Part shown: in pieces, positions 47,999 through 57,223 of the stretch
Layout of the letters: each line of letters begins with the position of its first letter
How positions within the stretch are numbered: the first letter of the stretch is position 1
Assembly (NCBI RefSeq): GCF_021044885.1
Contig: NZ_JAJNOD010000005.1
Coordinates: 124,001-188,000 of the forward strand
Direction of reading: 5' to 3'
DNA length: 64,000 nt
Source: Microbacterium nymphoidis
GTDB taxonomy: Bacteria > Actinomycetota > Actinomycetes > Actinomycetales > Microbacteriaceae
Translations under genes and position numbers: made by a program
The notes under the pieces: generated by a model
Seen by the model: only the letters and a program-made list of their open reading frames with translations
What the model was told of the DNA's origin: nothing
Database searches by the model: none

Positions 47999-49390
47999 AT
48001 GACCCTACACGACTACGCCGCTGCGATTCGCAGCCATGCGATCGTCATCCTGCTCCTCATCGTGCTCGGCGGCGCGGTGGGATTCACCACCGCGCAGTTC
48101 CTGCCCGACCAATACCGCTCCCAGGCCTCGGTCATGGTGATCGCCGATCGTGGCGACACCACCAGCGAACTCGCCCAGGGCGCCACCTACGTGCAGAGCC
48201 TGGTGCAGACCTACACCGTTCTCGCCTCGTCGCCGGCGGTGCTGGATCCGGTGATCACCGAGCTCGGGCTCGACACCACTCCGAGGGAGCTCGCCGCCCG
48301 CGTATCGGCCTCCGCTCGTCTCGGCACGGTCGTGATCGACCTGCAGGCGGTGGATGAGGATCCGCAGGCCGCTCAGCGCATCGCCGATGCCGTGGCAGCC
48401 GAGCTCAGTGTGGCTGTGGAGGACGCATCGCCACGGGTCTCCGGTGAGGATGCCGCCGTGCGAGTGGACACGATCGCGCCTGCCACGCTGCCCGCGGCGG
48501 CGTTCGCGCCCGACCCGGGTGTTTTCATCGGCGGCGGAATGCTCCTGGGGCTGGCGCTCGGTCTGCTGGCCGCAGTGGCCGACCGGCGGTTCAACGCTCG
48601 CCTGGCCACACGCGCGGACATCGAGACGCTGACCGAGACCCCCGTGCTGGGCGAGATCGGCCATGTCGCGGACGGCCGCACCCTCGCGGGCACCATCCGC
48701 GCCACGCCTGACGGTGCTCTGGCCGAGGCGATGCGTCAGGTGACCGCTTCCCTGCGCTTCCTGGACCTGCAGCATCAGCACCGCGTGCTCATGATCACCT
48801 CCGCCGACTCCGCCGAGGGGAAGAGTTCGGTGAGCCTCGCCCTGGCGCTGACCCTGGCCGAGATGAACCACCGTGTGCTGTATCTGGAGGCCGACCTTCG
48901 CCGGCCGTCGGCGGCGGAGTTCACTCAGCTCGAGTCGGCGGTGGGCCTCACGTCCGTGCTGCTGGGCGAGGCCACGCTCGACAGCGCGGCCCAGAGCTGG
49001 GCGGTACCCGGCCTGCGGGTGCTGACCAGCGGACTGCTGCCACCGAATCCGGGCCAGGTGCTCGCCACCGACCAGTTGCGGGCGGTGCTCGCAGAAGCGC
49101 GCGCGTCCTATGACTACGTCATCGTCGACACCGCCCCGGTGATCGCAGTGAGCGATGCCAAGTGGCTGCTGCCGATCGTGGACGGCACGATCCTCATCGT
49201 CCGGTCGGAGCGCACCCCGCGGGCCAACCTGCAGCGCTCGCTGCGAGCGCTCGCCGTCGGTGAACGGCGTGCGCTGGGCATCGTGCTCAACGACTCGCGC
49301 ACCGCGGTCAGCAGCGTCTACTACGGCGACGACGAGCAGCCGGCTCCGCGGGCGCACCGACTTCTCGGCTGGATGCGCCGACGCCTGTGA
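47999..49390 (+). CDS. Wzz/BY-kinase: polysaccharide chain-length regulator and tyrosine autokinase
   Basis: 463 residues. The N-terminal Wzz part has helices at 15-36 (HAIVILLLIVLGGAVGFTTAQFL) and ~170-200 (GVFIGGGMLLGLALGLLAAVA) with a short extracellular segment. The kinase domain has Walker A SADSAEGKSS at 268-277, Walker A' VLYLEADLRRPS and Walker B YDYVIVDTAP. Unlike many BY-kinases the Tyr-rich tail is minimal (SSVYYGDDEQ). It controls polymer assembly and export by cycles of phosphorylation; the phosphatase is encoded divergently. The flippase gene overlaps its stop by 4 bp. Confidence 0.93.
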   Translation: MTLHDYAAAIRSHAIVILLLIVLGGAVGFTTAQFLPDQYRSQASVMVIADRGDTTSELAQGATYVQSLVQTYTVLASSPAVLDPVITELGLDTTPRELAARVSASARLGTVVIDLQAVDEDPQAAQRIADAVAAELSVAVEDASPRVSGEDAAVRVDTIAPATLPAAAFAPDPGVFIGGGMLLGLALGLLAAVADRRFNARLATRADIETLTETPVLGEIGHVADGRTLAGTIRATPDGALAEAMRQVTASLRFLDLQHQHRVLMITSADSAEGKSSVSLALALTLAEMNHRVLYLEADLRRPSAAEFTQLESAVGLTSVLLGEATLDSAAQSWAVPGLRVLTSGLLPPNPGQVLATDQLRAVLAEARASYDYVIVDTAPVIAVSDAKWLLPIVDGTILIVRSERTPRANLQRSLRALAVGERRALGIVLNDSRTAVSSVYYGDDEQPAPRAHRLLGWMRRRL

Positions 49391-50697
49391 ACGCACTCGC
49401 CTCCGTCCTCGCCAAGGCCGCCACCACGCTCGTCGCGTTCGTGTGCGGCATCCTCACCGTACGTGTGATCACGGGCGGTGCGGGAGAGGCCTCGTACGCA
49501 CTGTTCGGCGCTCTCACCGCGCTGCCCTCGCTGCTGACGTTCAGCGATCTGGGTGCGGGGGCGGCACTGGTGGGTTCGGTGGCGGCGAGCGATGATCCGC
49601 GACGAGACGCCCATGTCCGCGATCAGCTGACCTCAGTCGAGCGCATCCTCTGCGCCTTCGCCGCTGCGGTCCTGATCGCCGGGATCGTGATGCGAGCGAC
49701 GGGCGGCTGGCGCGTCCTCCTGGGCTCAGCCGGGGCCGTGCCGGGAGCCGAGGATGCCGCACTCCTGTGCTGTGCCCTCTATGCGGCCACCGTGCCGCTG
49801 GGTGTCTGGACCCGGCTCCTACTCGGTGCACGGCGCAATCACATCGTGATCCTGGTGCAGGGACTCGTCTCGCCCCTCACGCTCCTTCTGGTGTGGGGCT
49901 GGACGCAGTTGCACGGTGACGCCGCCTTCCTCGCCGTGGGATCGTTCGTCGCCGCCCTCACCGCCGGCGCGGTCGGGCTGACGGTCACGACGCTCACGCT
50001 GCGACCGCTGGTGGGTTCGGCACTGCGACGTGTGCCTCGTCCGCGCCGCCATCCCGGTGCGCGGGTCATGCACATCGGCTGGCCGATGCTGGCGCAACTG
50101 GTCTCACCGCCTCTCGCCATGGCGGCGCAGCGATATGCCGTGGCCCAGCACGATTCCGTGACCCGGCTGGCCGAGTACAACGCGGCCGCTCAGGTCTTCT
50201 TCGCGCTCATCGGTCTCATCTCCGCGGCTGGCGTTGCGCTGTGGCCGCTCTGGGCGCGCGCCCGCGCGAGAGGTGAGCTGCGCCGGGGTCCGGGCTTGCT
50301 CGCCGCCGCGTTCGGCGCCGGGGCCGCGGTGGCGTCGCTGTGCGTGGCGTTGATCGGGCCGTGGCTCTTCGGGTTCGCGACCCACGGGGTGTTCGAGGTG
50401 AGCCTCGCCACAATCCTGGCGTTCGGTGCGATGGCCACCTGTCAAGCGGTGCTGTACCCGCTCGGCATGTTTCTGATGGACCCGGCCGGCATCCGCTTCC
50501 AAGTGCTGCCGACACTCCTGATGGCCGGACTGAGCCTGGTCGGGGCCCTGCTGCTCGCGCCGGCCCTCGGGGCCGCCGGCCCTCCGCTGGCCAACGCGGC
50601 GGCCGTGCTGGTGTGTCAGATCGTGCCGTATGCGATCTCGATCCGCCGTCATCGGGACCGCCTGCTGCCCACGACCGCGAACGGTGATGACCGATGA
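49387..50697 (+). CDS. Oligosaccharide flippase-like protein (Wzx/MATE superfamily)
   Basis: 436 residues from GTG 49387, overlapping the kinase stop codon by 4 bp. About twelve to fourteen hydrophobic helices are visible, with an early AGEASYALFGALTALPSLLTFSDLGAGAALV segment that matches the polysaccharide-synthesis transporter family. It should translocate the lipid-linked repeat unit across the membrane. It is translationally coupled with the kinase and the polymerase genes, giving a Wzy-dependent module: length control, flippase, polymerase. Confidence 0.87.
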   Translation: MNALASVLAKAATTLVAFVCGILTVRVITGGAGEASYALFGALTALPSLLTFSDLGAGAALVGSVAASDDPRRDAHVRDQLTSVERILCAFAAAVLIAGIVMRATGGWRVLLGSAGAVPGAEDAALLCCALYAATVPLGVWTRLLLGARRNHIVILVQGLVSPLTLLLVWGWTQLHGDAAFLAVGSFVAALTAGAVGLTVTTLTLRPLVGSALRRVPRPRRHPGARVMHIGWPMLAQLVSPPLAMAAQRYAVAQHDSVTRLAEYNAAAQVFFALIGLISAAGVALWPLWARARARGELRRGPGLLAAAFGAGAAVASLCVALIGPWLFGFATHGVFEVSLATILAFGAMATCQAVLYPLGMFLMDPAGIRFQVLPTLLMAGLSLVGALLLAPALGAAGPPLANAAAVLVCQIVPYAISIRRHRDRLLPTTANGDDR

Positions 50698-51959
50698 TGA
50701 CCATGAACGCCACACCCCCTCTGCGCACTCCGGCCAGTCGGGCGCTCGCCACGGTCGCGGCCGCCCTCGTCGGGATGCGTTACTCCTTCGGCCCCGGGAT
50801 CACGCTGCCGCTGATCGCCGCGGTTCTGCTCCTTCCGGTGTGGTGGCCGGCGCTGCGGACATTCCGGTGGGCGCGGTCGTTGATGACCCTCGGCGCCCTG
50901 GCCGTGATCAGCGGCGCCGTGCTGTCGCTCGCTTTCGCGGACGGCCGCACGGTCGATCAGTCGCTGCTGGCGCGAGAATCGCTCACACTGCTGTCGATGC
51001 TGTGCGGCATCGGCCTGCTGATCTGGGCGCGCACCCAGCTGGGCACTTCTCAGCTGGTGGTCGCATTCGCCATCGGGGCCCTGGTGAACGTGGCGATCAC
51101 CGGGGGCAACACGACGAATCTGTGGAAGTTCTCGCTGTCCTTCCCCGTCGCATTCCTCGCCCTGGCACTGGCCATGCGCCGCAGCCGGTGGGGCGAGCTC
51201 GTCGTGCTGGCAGTCGTGGCCGTCGTTTCGGTCGTCGCAGACTCTCGCTCCTTCTCCTCTTTCGCGGTCATCGCCGCTGCTCTGGTGCTGCTGCAACTCA
51301 TGCCTCTCCGTGAGTTCCGATCCCGTCCGTGGCTCACCCTCGGCGGGCTGGCCCTGCTCGGGGTCACCCTGTTCCTCGTGATCCAGACCCTTCTGGTGGA
51401 AGGGGTGCTCGGCTCCGCAGCACAGCAGCGGACGCAGGCGCAGCTGGATGCGAGCGGTTCGCTGATCACCGGTGGCCGGCCGGAGCTCGGAGCGGCAACC
51501 GCACTGCTCGGCGCGCAGCCCCTCGGCTACGGCAGCGGCACGCTGCCGAACGCGATGGACGTGATCATCGCGAAGAACGGCATGGAGGCACTGCACTACG
51601 ACCCCGACAACGGCTACGTCGACCGGTACCTCTTCGGCGGCCACTTCGAGGTCCACTCCGTGCTCGGCGACCTCTGGATCCGCTTCGGCCTTCCCGGTGC
51701 ACTCTTCGCCCTCCTGCTGCTGGCCGTCGCAGTGCACGCCGCAGCAGTGCGGGTGTCGCTGCGACGAGCATCGGCTCTGGTCGCGCTGCTGCTCGCGCTG
51801 GGAACGTGGGACATGTTCTTCAGCCCCCTCCTCACGAGCTACAACACTCTTGCCCTGTTGCTGGCCTGCGCACTGCTGTCGAACAGCGAGCGTGCCCGCC
51901 TCCCCCGCTCTCGTACCGTGTCGCCTTCCCTGTCCCGTATTCCGAGCCCTCGGCGCTGA
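50694..51959 (+). CDS. O-antigen polymerase/ligase-like membrane protein (Wzy/WaaL type)
   Basis: 421 residues from ATG 50694, overlapping the flippase stop by 4 bp. Roughly ten membrane helices surround one large extracellular loop (SLITGGRPELGAATALLGAQPLGYGSGTLPNAMDVIIAKNGMEALHYDPDNGYVDRYLFGGHFEVHSVLGDLWIRFG). The ...GRPELGAA...LGYGSG and late H-S-x-x-G-D-L-W-I-R-F-G-L-P-G pattern is the shape seen in O-antigen ligase/polymerase proteins. It should polymerise or attach the exported repeat units. It is the last gene of this operon; an ~870-bp gene-free gap follows. Confidence 0.82.
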   Translation: MMTMNATPPLRTPASRALATVAAALVGMRYSFGPGITLPLIAAVLLLPVWWPALRTFRWARSLMTLGALAVISGAVLSLAFADGRTVDQSLLARESLTLLSMLCGIGLLIWARTQLGTSQLVVAFAIGALVNVAITGGNTTNLWKFSLSFPVAFLALALAMRRSRWGELVVLAVVAVVSVVADSRSFSSFAVIAAALVLLQLMPLREFRSRPWLTLGGLALLGVTLFLVIQTLLVEGVLGSAAQQRTQAQLDASGSLITGGRPELGAATALLGAQPLGYGSGTLPNAMDVIIAKNGMEALHYDPDNGYVDRYLFGGHFEVHSVLGDLWIRFGLPGALFALLLLAVAVHAAAVRVSLRRASALVALLLALGTWDMFFSPLLTSYNTLALLLACALLSNSERARLPRSRTVSPSLSRIPSPRR

Positions 51960-52119
51960 AGCACGACGACGTACTGGCCCCGCACCGTTGAGGCGGTGGC
52001 CCATTGCACGCGTGGCACCCGCACTTCCGGGACACCGGCCACTCACGACTCACCTGGCCGTGGGCCGCGGGTACGCACTGGGCATCAGCATCAGGACACG
52101 GGCATTCCTGCGTCTGGTT

Positions 52120-52163
52120 ACCGCTCATCGGACGCCGGAACACCGCTCATCGGACGCCGGGAC
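52120..52163. repeat. 22-bp tandem duplication
   Basis: Two copies beginning ACCGCTCATCGGACGCCGG, at 52120-52141 and 52142-52163, differing at one base, followed by a degenerate third copy. Confidence 0.75.
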
Positions 52164-52727
52164 ACGAGCCATCGGGCACCGCGCGCGACGCGTGGGCCAC
52201 CGGCGGGGTGCGAGGCGCGGGCCACAGGGACTCGCGCGAGGTCAGGCGCCCGCGACACCAAGACGCGCACTCCGAAACGACGGGCGTCGGCAACCGAGAG
52301 GCACCGAGCCCCGGGCGTCCCCGACCGTTTCGCCTGTGGACGCCTGGTCCCCGCCTCATTCGGCTCCGGTCATCTGCCGCCCCCAACGGGCGCGCGAACA
52401 CCCGGCCCCTGCGCTCCGGACGAATGGTCACCCGCATCAGCGCGCTAAACGCTGGGCATCTCGCGGCCCTCGCCCCGCCCTCGTCGCCGCGGCGTTAAGG
52501 CTTCGGAGTGAGTTCCCGGACAACCCGCCCCGTCATCACACCGCCGCGCATCGGCCCGTGGACCTCCGAAGCGCCGGCTCCCGGGGTACCAAACGGATGG
52601 GGCGAAGCGGTACGAGGCGACGCCTCTGATCTCGAGTGGGGGAAGGCCCCGATGCGCCGGACATGGCCCGCAGGGAGTGACTCCGGCGCTCTTCCGTTCA
52701 GCGGGTGCGCGCCGAGCCCGCACAAAG

Positions 52728-52762
52728 GCCGCGAGCTCGAGCATTCTGCTCGAGCTCGCGGC
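52728..52762 (-). terminator. Strong hairpin after the large secreted protein gene
   Basis: Perfect 14-bp stem GCCGCGAGCTCGAG (52728-52741) with its complement at 52749-52762 and a 7-nt loop, 65 bp past the stop codon of the minus-strand gene. Confidence 0.8.
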
Positions 52763-52826
52763 TTGGACGAGGCGGGTGGTGTGGCGATACTTCACCACCC
52801 CGTACGCGACGAACCGGAGGTGCTTC

Positions 52827-55800
52827 CTAGGGCAGCACGGCGATCGCTTGGAACTCGGTGACGGTCATTCGGATGCGCGACGTCGTCGAGGCCGACGACA
52901 TCGTGCCGCGCACCCCGATGCTGCCCGGCTGTTGGAATCCATCCGTACGATCGGTGGCGGTCAGCTGCCACGTGGCCGGTTCCGGAGCACCATCCCGCCA
53001 CATCCGCGCCGCGATTGTCGTGGGACTGGTGCCCGACACCTGGACACGCACGTGAACCAGGTCGCCCGGACGATATCCGCCGGCTAGCACGGCGCTCGCG
53101 CCACCGAGTGCAGCTTCATCGCGCAGGATGTACAGACGCACGGTGCCGTCGGTTTCCAGGCGAACTCGTGCCTGATAGGCGCCGGTCGGCGTCTGGCGTC
53201 CCACGACGGTGAGAGCAACTGCACCCGAACCGGTGGGTACCGTGTCCGCGCGGAACGAGGTCGACACGGACACTGCATCGCTGCCCACAGCAGGCAGCAT
53301 CGCGGCACGCGTCCAGGATGGCTGAAGCAGCATACTGGCTGCTCCCGGAGCGACGCTGAACGCGGAATCCCCGCCCGTCAGCTGCCAGGACCCGCCGATG
53401 TCCGCCGTTGACCAGGCATCAGTCGCTGTGCGAGCGAACGCGTCTTCAGCCAGTTTCTCGCCGGTGGGAGGCGCAGTGACCACAACAGTCCGCGTGCGAG
53501 TCTCCGTGGCGCCCGCTGAATCCGTCACGGTGAGCTTCACCGTGTACTGGCCCGGCGCGGTGTACGTCGTCTGCGCAAGCGCCCCGGTCCCCCGGGTTCC
53601 GTCGCCGAAGTCCCACGTGTAGTTCGCGATCGGCCCCTCCTCATCCTTCGACGCGGACGCGTCGAAGGATGCGGCCAGGCCATCCGTGGTGACCGAGAAC
53701 TCCGCCCGCGGCGGGTGGTTCTCACCTTCGACCACGGCCGCACGTCCATCGGTCACCTCATAGTCGTCGAAGCTGAGGCCGGTCACCGGAACCGTGGACA
53801 ACGAGCTCGACGATCCACCCAGGCCCACCGGACCGGGAGACTGCAGCGCAGCTGTGGCGTCGGTCGCGGCGATCTGCCAGTTGGCGGGCTCCCCCGCGCT
53901 GGCAAACCACATCTTCGCGCCCAGTTGCGTGGGCGATGTGCCTCGAACGCTCAGCGCGACCTTCACATCGTCACCCGGCCGATATCCCGACAGCACGATG
54001 CTCTTGCCACCCAGCGGCGTCTCGCCCTGCAGGAGATAGAGACGAACCGTGCCGCCCGGCTCGAACCGCACGCGCGCGGAATACACCGCTGAGCCCACGA
54101 CACGACCCAGCACCATGCCACTGACGACTCCGCCGGCCGAGGCTCGATCCACCGAGACGCGCACGGTGCTGATGCTGTCGGTGGTGGCGATACCGTCGAG
54201 AAGCGCGCCGCGGGTCTGTCCGGGCGACAGCTCGATGCGCCCCCGCCCGTCCGAGACGCTGAACGCGGCGACGCCACCGCTGGTCAGCCACCGCCCGCCG
54301 ACGGCGGCGTTGCCCCATCCGGAGGTCTCACTGCGCCCGAAGGCGTCGGCGGCGATGACGTTCAGCTCCGCCGTATCGCCCTTGCTCACCACGATGCGGG
54401 TCCAATCCGTGGCGGTGCTGTTGCCATGCGGATCGGTGACCACCACCCGATACTCCTGGGTGGATCCTGGCTCCAGAGCCATGTCCCGATACGTGAGCGT
54501 GGGTCGATCCCAGCGCGTTGACGTCGACGACGTGGTGAACACCGGGCTTGTCGCACCGCGTCGCTCCACCGTGTACGAGAGGACAGCGTCATCCGGGTCG
54601 TGGTTGCTCGTCCACGTGAGCAGCACCTCGCCACTCTTCGTGCTCGCGGCATGAACGGCGAACCCGCCACCGGTGAGCACCGGTCCCTGCTTCTCTGGCG
54701 CGACGGCGCTTGTCGCGAACCGCACCAGTCCCTGCTGCGGCACGCCCTGCACCGTCAGGAACTCACCGCCATAGACGACGTAGTCCCCTGCCGAGGCGAC
54801 CGTCCAGGTGGCCTGACTCTGCCCGGTGAACGTACCCGGCTTGAAGATCGGGTACCAGTGCAGCAGCGACGCCGCCGGCTGCCCGCCGAAATTCGCGTAA
54901 TTCGGAACCTTGTTGTCTGCCAGGACCCGTCCGTTCGGCTCCATCAGGAACGCCAGGCCGTGGTTGTGGAACTCCGGCTTCTCGTCGGGGAACCCGCCCT
55001 CGATGGTCTCGCAGGCATGCGTGTGCGCTGCGTCATAGAGCAGACCGCCGAAGAGAGTGACGTCGTACACATCGCCGTGGCAGTCTTCCATCGCGATCAG
55101 GGTGCCATCGCTCCAGGAGGCACGGAATGTTCCCTCCAGGCCGCCGCCCTCGTAGGAGTAGCCACTGCCGTAGACACTGGTGGTGTCGGATGTCAGCCCC
55201 ATGAAGCCGGTCGCCGATCCCGCATTGCGGATGACGGAGTTCATCGCCCACGGCAGAGTGGCGCCGGTCTTCGCATCCAGCGCAGCGATGCCACGACCCG
55301 GCGTGGTCGAGCCGTTGGCAGCTTCGAAGCTGCCTGCCACGACGATCTTCGATCGGTCCGGCGACACGATCACGCTGCGGCCGATCCCGGCGCCGGTGAG
55401 CGTCGCCTGAAACGGCAGGAGCTTTCCGGTGAGAGTGCTCACCGCGCCCACCCGTGCCCGCGGCTGGTTGTTGAGCGTGCTGAACCCTCCGATGACGTAC
55501 AGCGTGTCCTCCGTGGCCGCGAGCCCGTACACGCTGGCGTTCGCCCCCACACTCAGCGGGACGATGGCGTTGGTGGCCGCATCCAGGCCCGCGATGCGGT
55601 ATCGCGTCTCTGTCCCGATCTGCGTGAAGCTACCGCCGAGATAGATGGTGCGCCCATCCGGCGAAAGCGCGAGCGCGTACACCGCCCCGTTCACCGGGAT
55701 GGCGAAGTCACGGTCCAGTTCACCGGTGCTCAAGCGGTACCGCAGCAGATTCTGTCGCGGCACTTCATCGGTGCCCGCCGGAGCACCGGCCGGACGCGCG

Positions 55801-56183
55801 CTCGTGAACTGCCCGGCCACGTAGACCCAGTCGCCGACGATCAGCTGCTTCCAGACGACACCGTTGATCTGCACGGTCGGCAGCGGATCCGCCGTCACCG
55901 TGGTGGGCAGGGCGGGTGCGGCGGCTGCTTCACCAGCCGTGCTCGCACGGGAGCCCATCGCGCCGGAAGCACGGGCCGTGCCGTGTGCAGTGACCCGATC
56001 GGCGCCACCGGGCGCAATGACGGCGCCCGCGAGAGGCGCTTCGCCGGCGAATGCCGGAGGCGCGGAAAGAGCACCGACCAGCAGTGCTCCGGCCACAGCC
56101 GCAATGGCTCGCCGCAGAGTTCCCCTCCGTGCGCAACGAGTGCGGACTCGTGGATTTCGGGCATATGAAGACAGACGTATCAC
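52827..56183 (-). CDS. Large secreted protein: beta-propeller, FN3-like, two jelly-roll domains and a PKD domain
   Basis: 1118 residues from GTG 56183, preceded by GGGGAAGG. A signal peptide ends near AFA|G (residue 46). Residues ~85-540 form a delta-60/propeller-type repeat domain (WKQLIVGDWVYVAGQFT, ALSPDGRTIYLGGSF, LYVIGGFSTLNN). ~550-610 is fibronectin-III-like (VLLTWTSNHDPDDAVLSYTVERRG). Residues ~610-805 and ~910-1118 are two related domains opening with DAFGRSETSGWG and DAFARTATDAWS and sharing GTVRLYLL/GTVRLYIL. They flank a PKD domain with YTWDFGDGT around residue 857. No sorting signal is visible, so it is likely released or wall-associated. Its place in a polysaccharide island suggests it binds or organises the polymer. 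Confidence 0.85.
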   Translation of the reverse strand: MIRLSSYARNPRVRTRCARRGTLRRAIAAVAGALLVGALSAPPAFAGEAPLAGAVIAPGGADRVTAHGTARASGAMGSRASTAGEAAAAPALPTTVTADPLPTVQINGVVWKQLIVGDWVYVAGQFTSARPAGAPAGTDEVPRQNLLRYRLSTGELDRDFAIPVNGAVYALALSPDGRTIYLGGSFTQIGTETRYRIAGLDAATNAIVPLSVGANASVYGLAATEDTLYVIGGFSTLNNQPRARVGAVSTLTGKLLPFQATLTGAGIGRSVIVSPDRSKIVVAGSFEAANGSTTPGRGIAALDAKTGATLPWAMNSVIRNAGSATGFMGLTSDTTSVYGSGYSYEGGGLEGTFRASWSDGTLIAMEDCHGDVYDVTLFGGLLYDAAHTHACETIEGGFPDEKPEFHNHGLAFLMEPNGRVLADNKVPNYANFGGQPAASLLHWYPIFKPGTFTGQSQATWTVASAGDYVVYGGEFLTVQGVPQQGLVRFATSAVAPEKQGPVLTGGGFAVHAASTKSGEVLLTWTSNHDPDDAVLSYTVERRGATSPVFTTSSTSTRWDRPTLTYRDMALEPGSTQEYRVVVTDPHGNSTATDWTRIVVSKGDTAELNVIAADAFGRSETSGWGNAAVGGRWLTSGGVAAFSVSDGRGRIELSPGQTRGALLDGIATTDSISTVRVSVDRASAGGVVSGMVLGRVVGSAVYSARVRFEPGGTVRLYLLQGETPLGGKSIVLSGYRPGDDVKVALSVRGTSPTQLGAKMWFASAGEPANWQIAATDATAALQSPGPVGLGGSSSSLSTVPVTGLSFDDYEVTDGRAAVVEGENHPPRAEFSVTTDGLAASFDASASKDEEGPIANYTWDFGDGTRGTGALAQTTYTAPGQYTVKLTVTDSAGATETRTRTVVVTAPPTGEKLAEDAFARTATDAWSTADIGGSWQLTGGDSAFSVAPGAASMLLQPSWTRAAMLPAVGSDAVSVSTSFRADTVPTGSGAVALTVVGRQTPTGAYQARVRLETDGTVRLYILRDEAALGGASAVLAGGYRPGDLVHVRVQVSGTSPTTIAARMWRDGAPEPATWQLTATDRTDGFQQPGSIGVRGTMSSASTTSRIRMTVTEFQAIAVLP

Positions 56184-56185
56184 GT

Positions 56186-56227
56186 AAGCGAACCTTCCCC
56201 AGGTCGGTTCGGTCGGCTCCCCAGCGG
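56186..56227 (-). repeat. Duplicated leader element, copy 1 (family E)
   Basis: Plus-strand reading AAGCGAACCTTCCCCAGG then, 9 nt on, GTCGGCTCCCCAGC. On the minus strand it places two CTGGGGA boxes just upstream of GTG 56183. Nearly the same element precedes the next operon at 57224-57270. Confidence 0.7.
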
Positions 56228-56259
56228 ACCGAGGCGGACTCAGGAAATCCGCCTCCGGC

Positions 56260-56306
56260 ACACTACGTGCTGATCGGAGGACGTTCGGAGTCCCTGTGGA
56301 TTACTC
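56260..56306 (-). promoter_or_regulatory. Promoter with CTGTGGATTACTC box
   Basis: Box at 56294-56306 (plus-strand reading), 28 bp from a minus-strand TAGTGT at 56265-56260. It should drive the large secreted protein gene. Confidence 0.45.
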
Positions 56307-56334
56307 CGCCTTCTGTGGTGGCGGAGGAGTGTGC

Positions 56335-57045
56335 TCAGCCTTCGAGCGAGCCCCGGAAAGTCACCGTTGCGGCGCCGGGAAGGTAGTCGACCCCGATGAG
56401 CACGTCCTCGCGCGCATCCTCGTCGACGAGGAAGACATAGCTCGCCGTCGCGGACTCACCGACGGCAAGCTCTCCGCCGAAGCCTCCGGAATCGCCGGAC
56501 TGAATGGGCAGCGCGGGTGTGCGATCTGCTCCCGTGTAGAGATTGACCGCCACATAGTCCATGTTCATCGGCGCATCCGTGGTGTTGGTGATCTCGACGG
56601 TGACGCTGATCCCCGGACCCGACACCTCGCCGGGGAGCTTGCCGACGACATCGAGCGACTCCGTCTTCACCAGGGCCACCTGAGCACCGTCGGACCCGGT
56701 CGCGGTCTCCGTGGGCGCAACAGGCTCCTGCTCCGGGGCGACCGGCTGCTCCTGAGCGCCCTCGGGCGGTACCGGTGCCGGCAGGGGCTCGATGGACTCG
56801 GCCGGCGCCGGCTCCGTCACCGCGGGATCCGCCGTTGGGTCAGACGCCGATGCCGATGCCGAAGCAGTGTCCGTGGGCGCTGACGTCGCGCCCGCCGTAC
56901 CGGCGGTGCCGCCGCTTGCCCGCAGCGCGATCACCGCGACGATCACAGCGGCCACGCCGACCGCGGCGAGAGCGGCCAGGACGATGCGCTTGCGCGCGCG
57001 GACTCGGCCGCCGCGAGCCGGTGCCTCATCGGGGGCCGCGCTCAT
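56335..57045 (-). CDS. Membrane-anchored exported protein with Pro/Ala-rich stalk, unknown function
   Basis: 236 residues. One membrane helix (residues ~22-43, IVLAALAAVGVAAVIVAVIAL) is followed by a Thr/Ser/Ala stalk and a Pro/Glu-rich stretch (PAPVPPEGAQEQPVAPEQEPVAPTE). A C-terminal ~110-residue beta-sandwich (VSGPGISVTVEITNTTDAPMNMDYVAVNLYTGAD ... FGGELAVGESATASYVFLVDED) resembles DUF4352-like or immunoglobulin-type domains. It should sit on the outer membrane face. Its start overlaps the stop of the upstream 59-residue gene by 4 bp, so the two are co-translated. Confidence 0.75.
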   Translation of the reverse strand: MSAAPDEAPARGGRVRARKRIVLAALAAVGVAAVIVAVIALRASGGTAGTAGATSAPTDTASASASASDPTADPAVTEPAPAESIEPLPAPVPPEGAQEQPVAPEQEPVAPTETATGSDGAQVALVKTESLDVVGKLPGEVSGPGISVTVEITNTTDAPMNMDYVAVNLYTGADRTPALPIQSGDSGGFGGELAVGESATASYVFLVDEDAREDVLIGVDYLPGAATVTFRGSLEG

Positions 57046-57221
57046 TGCGCGGTCCCCGTTGCAGCGAGGCCCACGGCGGCCATGGGCTGAGCGGGCGCGG
57101 CGGCGAGCGGCGCGCCCGGCGCCGTGGCTGCCGCAGACGGCACCTGCATGCGCGCGCGAGCAAGACGGCGATGGACGATGGCGTTCTCGCGCGGTGGCGC
57201 GAGCAGCAATGAACGAGTCAC
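57042..57221 (-). CDS. Small 59-residue protein upstream of the membrane-anchored protein
   Basis: GTG 57221 has GGGGAAGG 8 nt upstream, the same ribosome site as the large secreted protein gene, and the frame ends in a 4-bp overlap with the next start. The product (start VTRSLLLAPPRENAIVHRRLARARMQVPSAAA) is basic in its first half and Ala/Pro-rich in its second, with no clear membrane helix. It may be a real small protein or a leader peptide that couples translation. No family is recognised. Confidence 0.55.
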   Translation of the reverse strand: MTRSLLLAPPRENAIVHRRLARARMQVPSAAATAPGAPLAAAPAQPMAAVGLAATGTAQ

Positions 57222-57223
57222 AG

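Larger units (their letters stand above)
51960..52826. other. Long gene-free stretch
   Basis: About 870 bp without a convincing gene: open frames here have no ribosome site, no family and erratic codon use. It holds a 22-bp tandem duplication at 52120-52163 and a terminator hairpin near its right end. It may be decayed coding DNA. Confidence 0.5.

Noticed and set aside
51997..52629. Several open frames in the gap after the polymerase gene
   Set aside because: No ribosome sites, no family, Arg/Pro/His-rich products typical of GC-rich non-coding frames.
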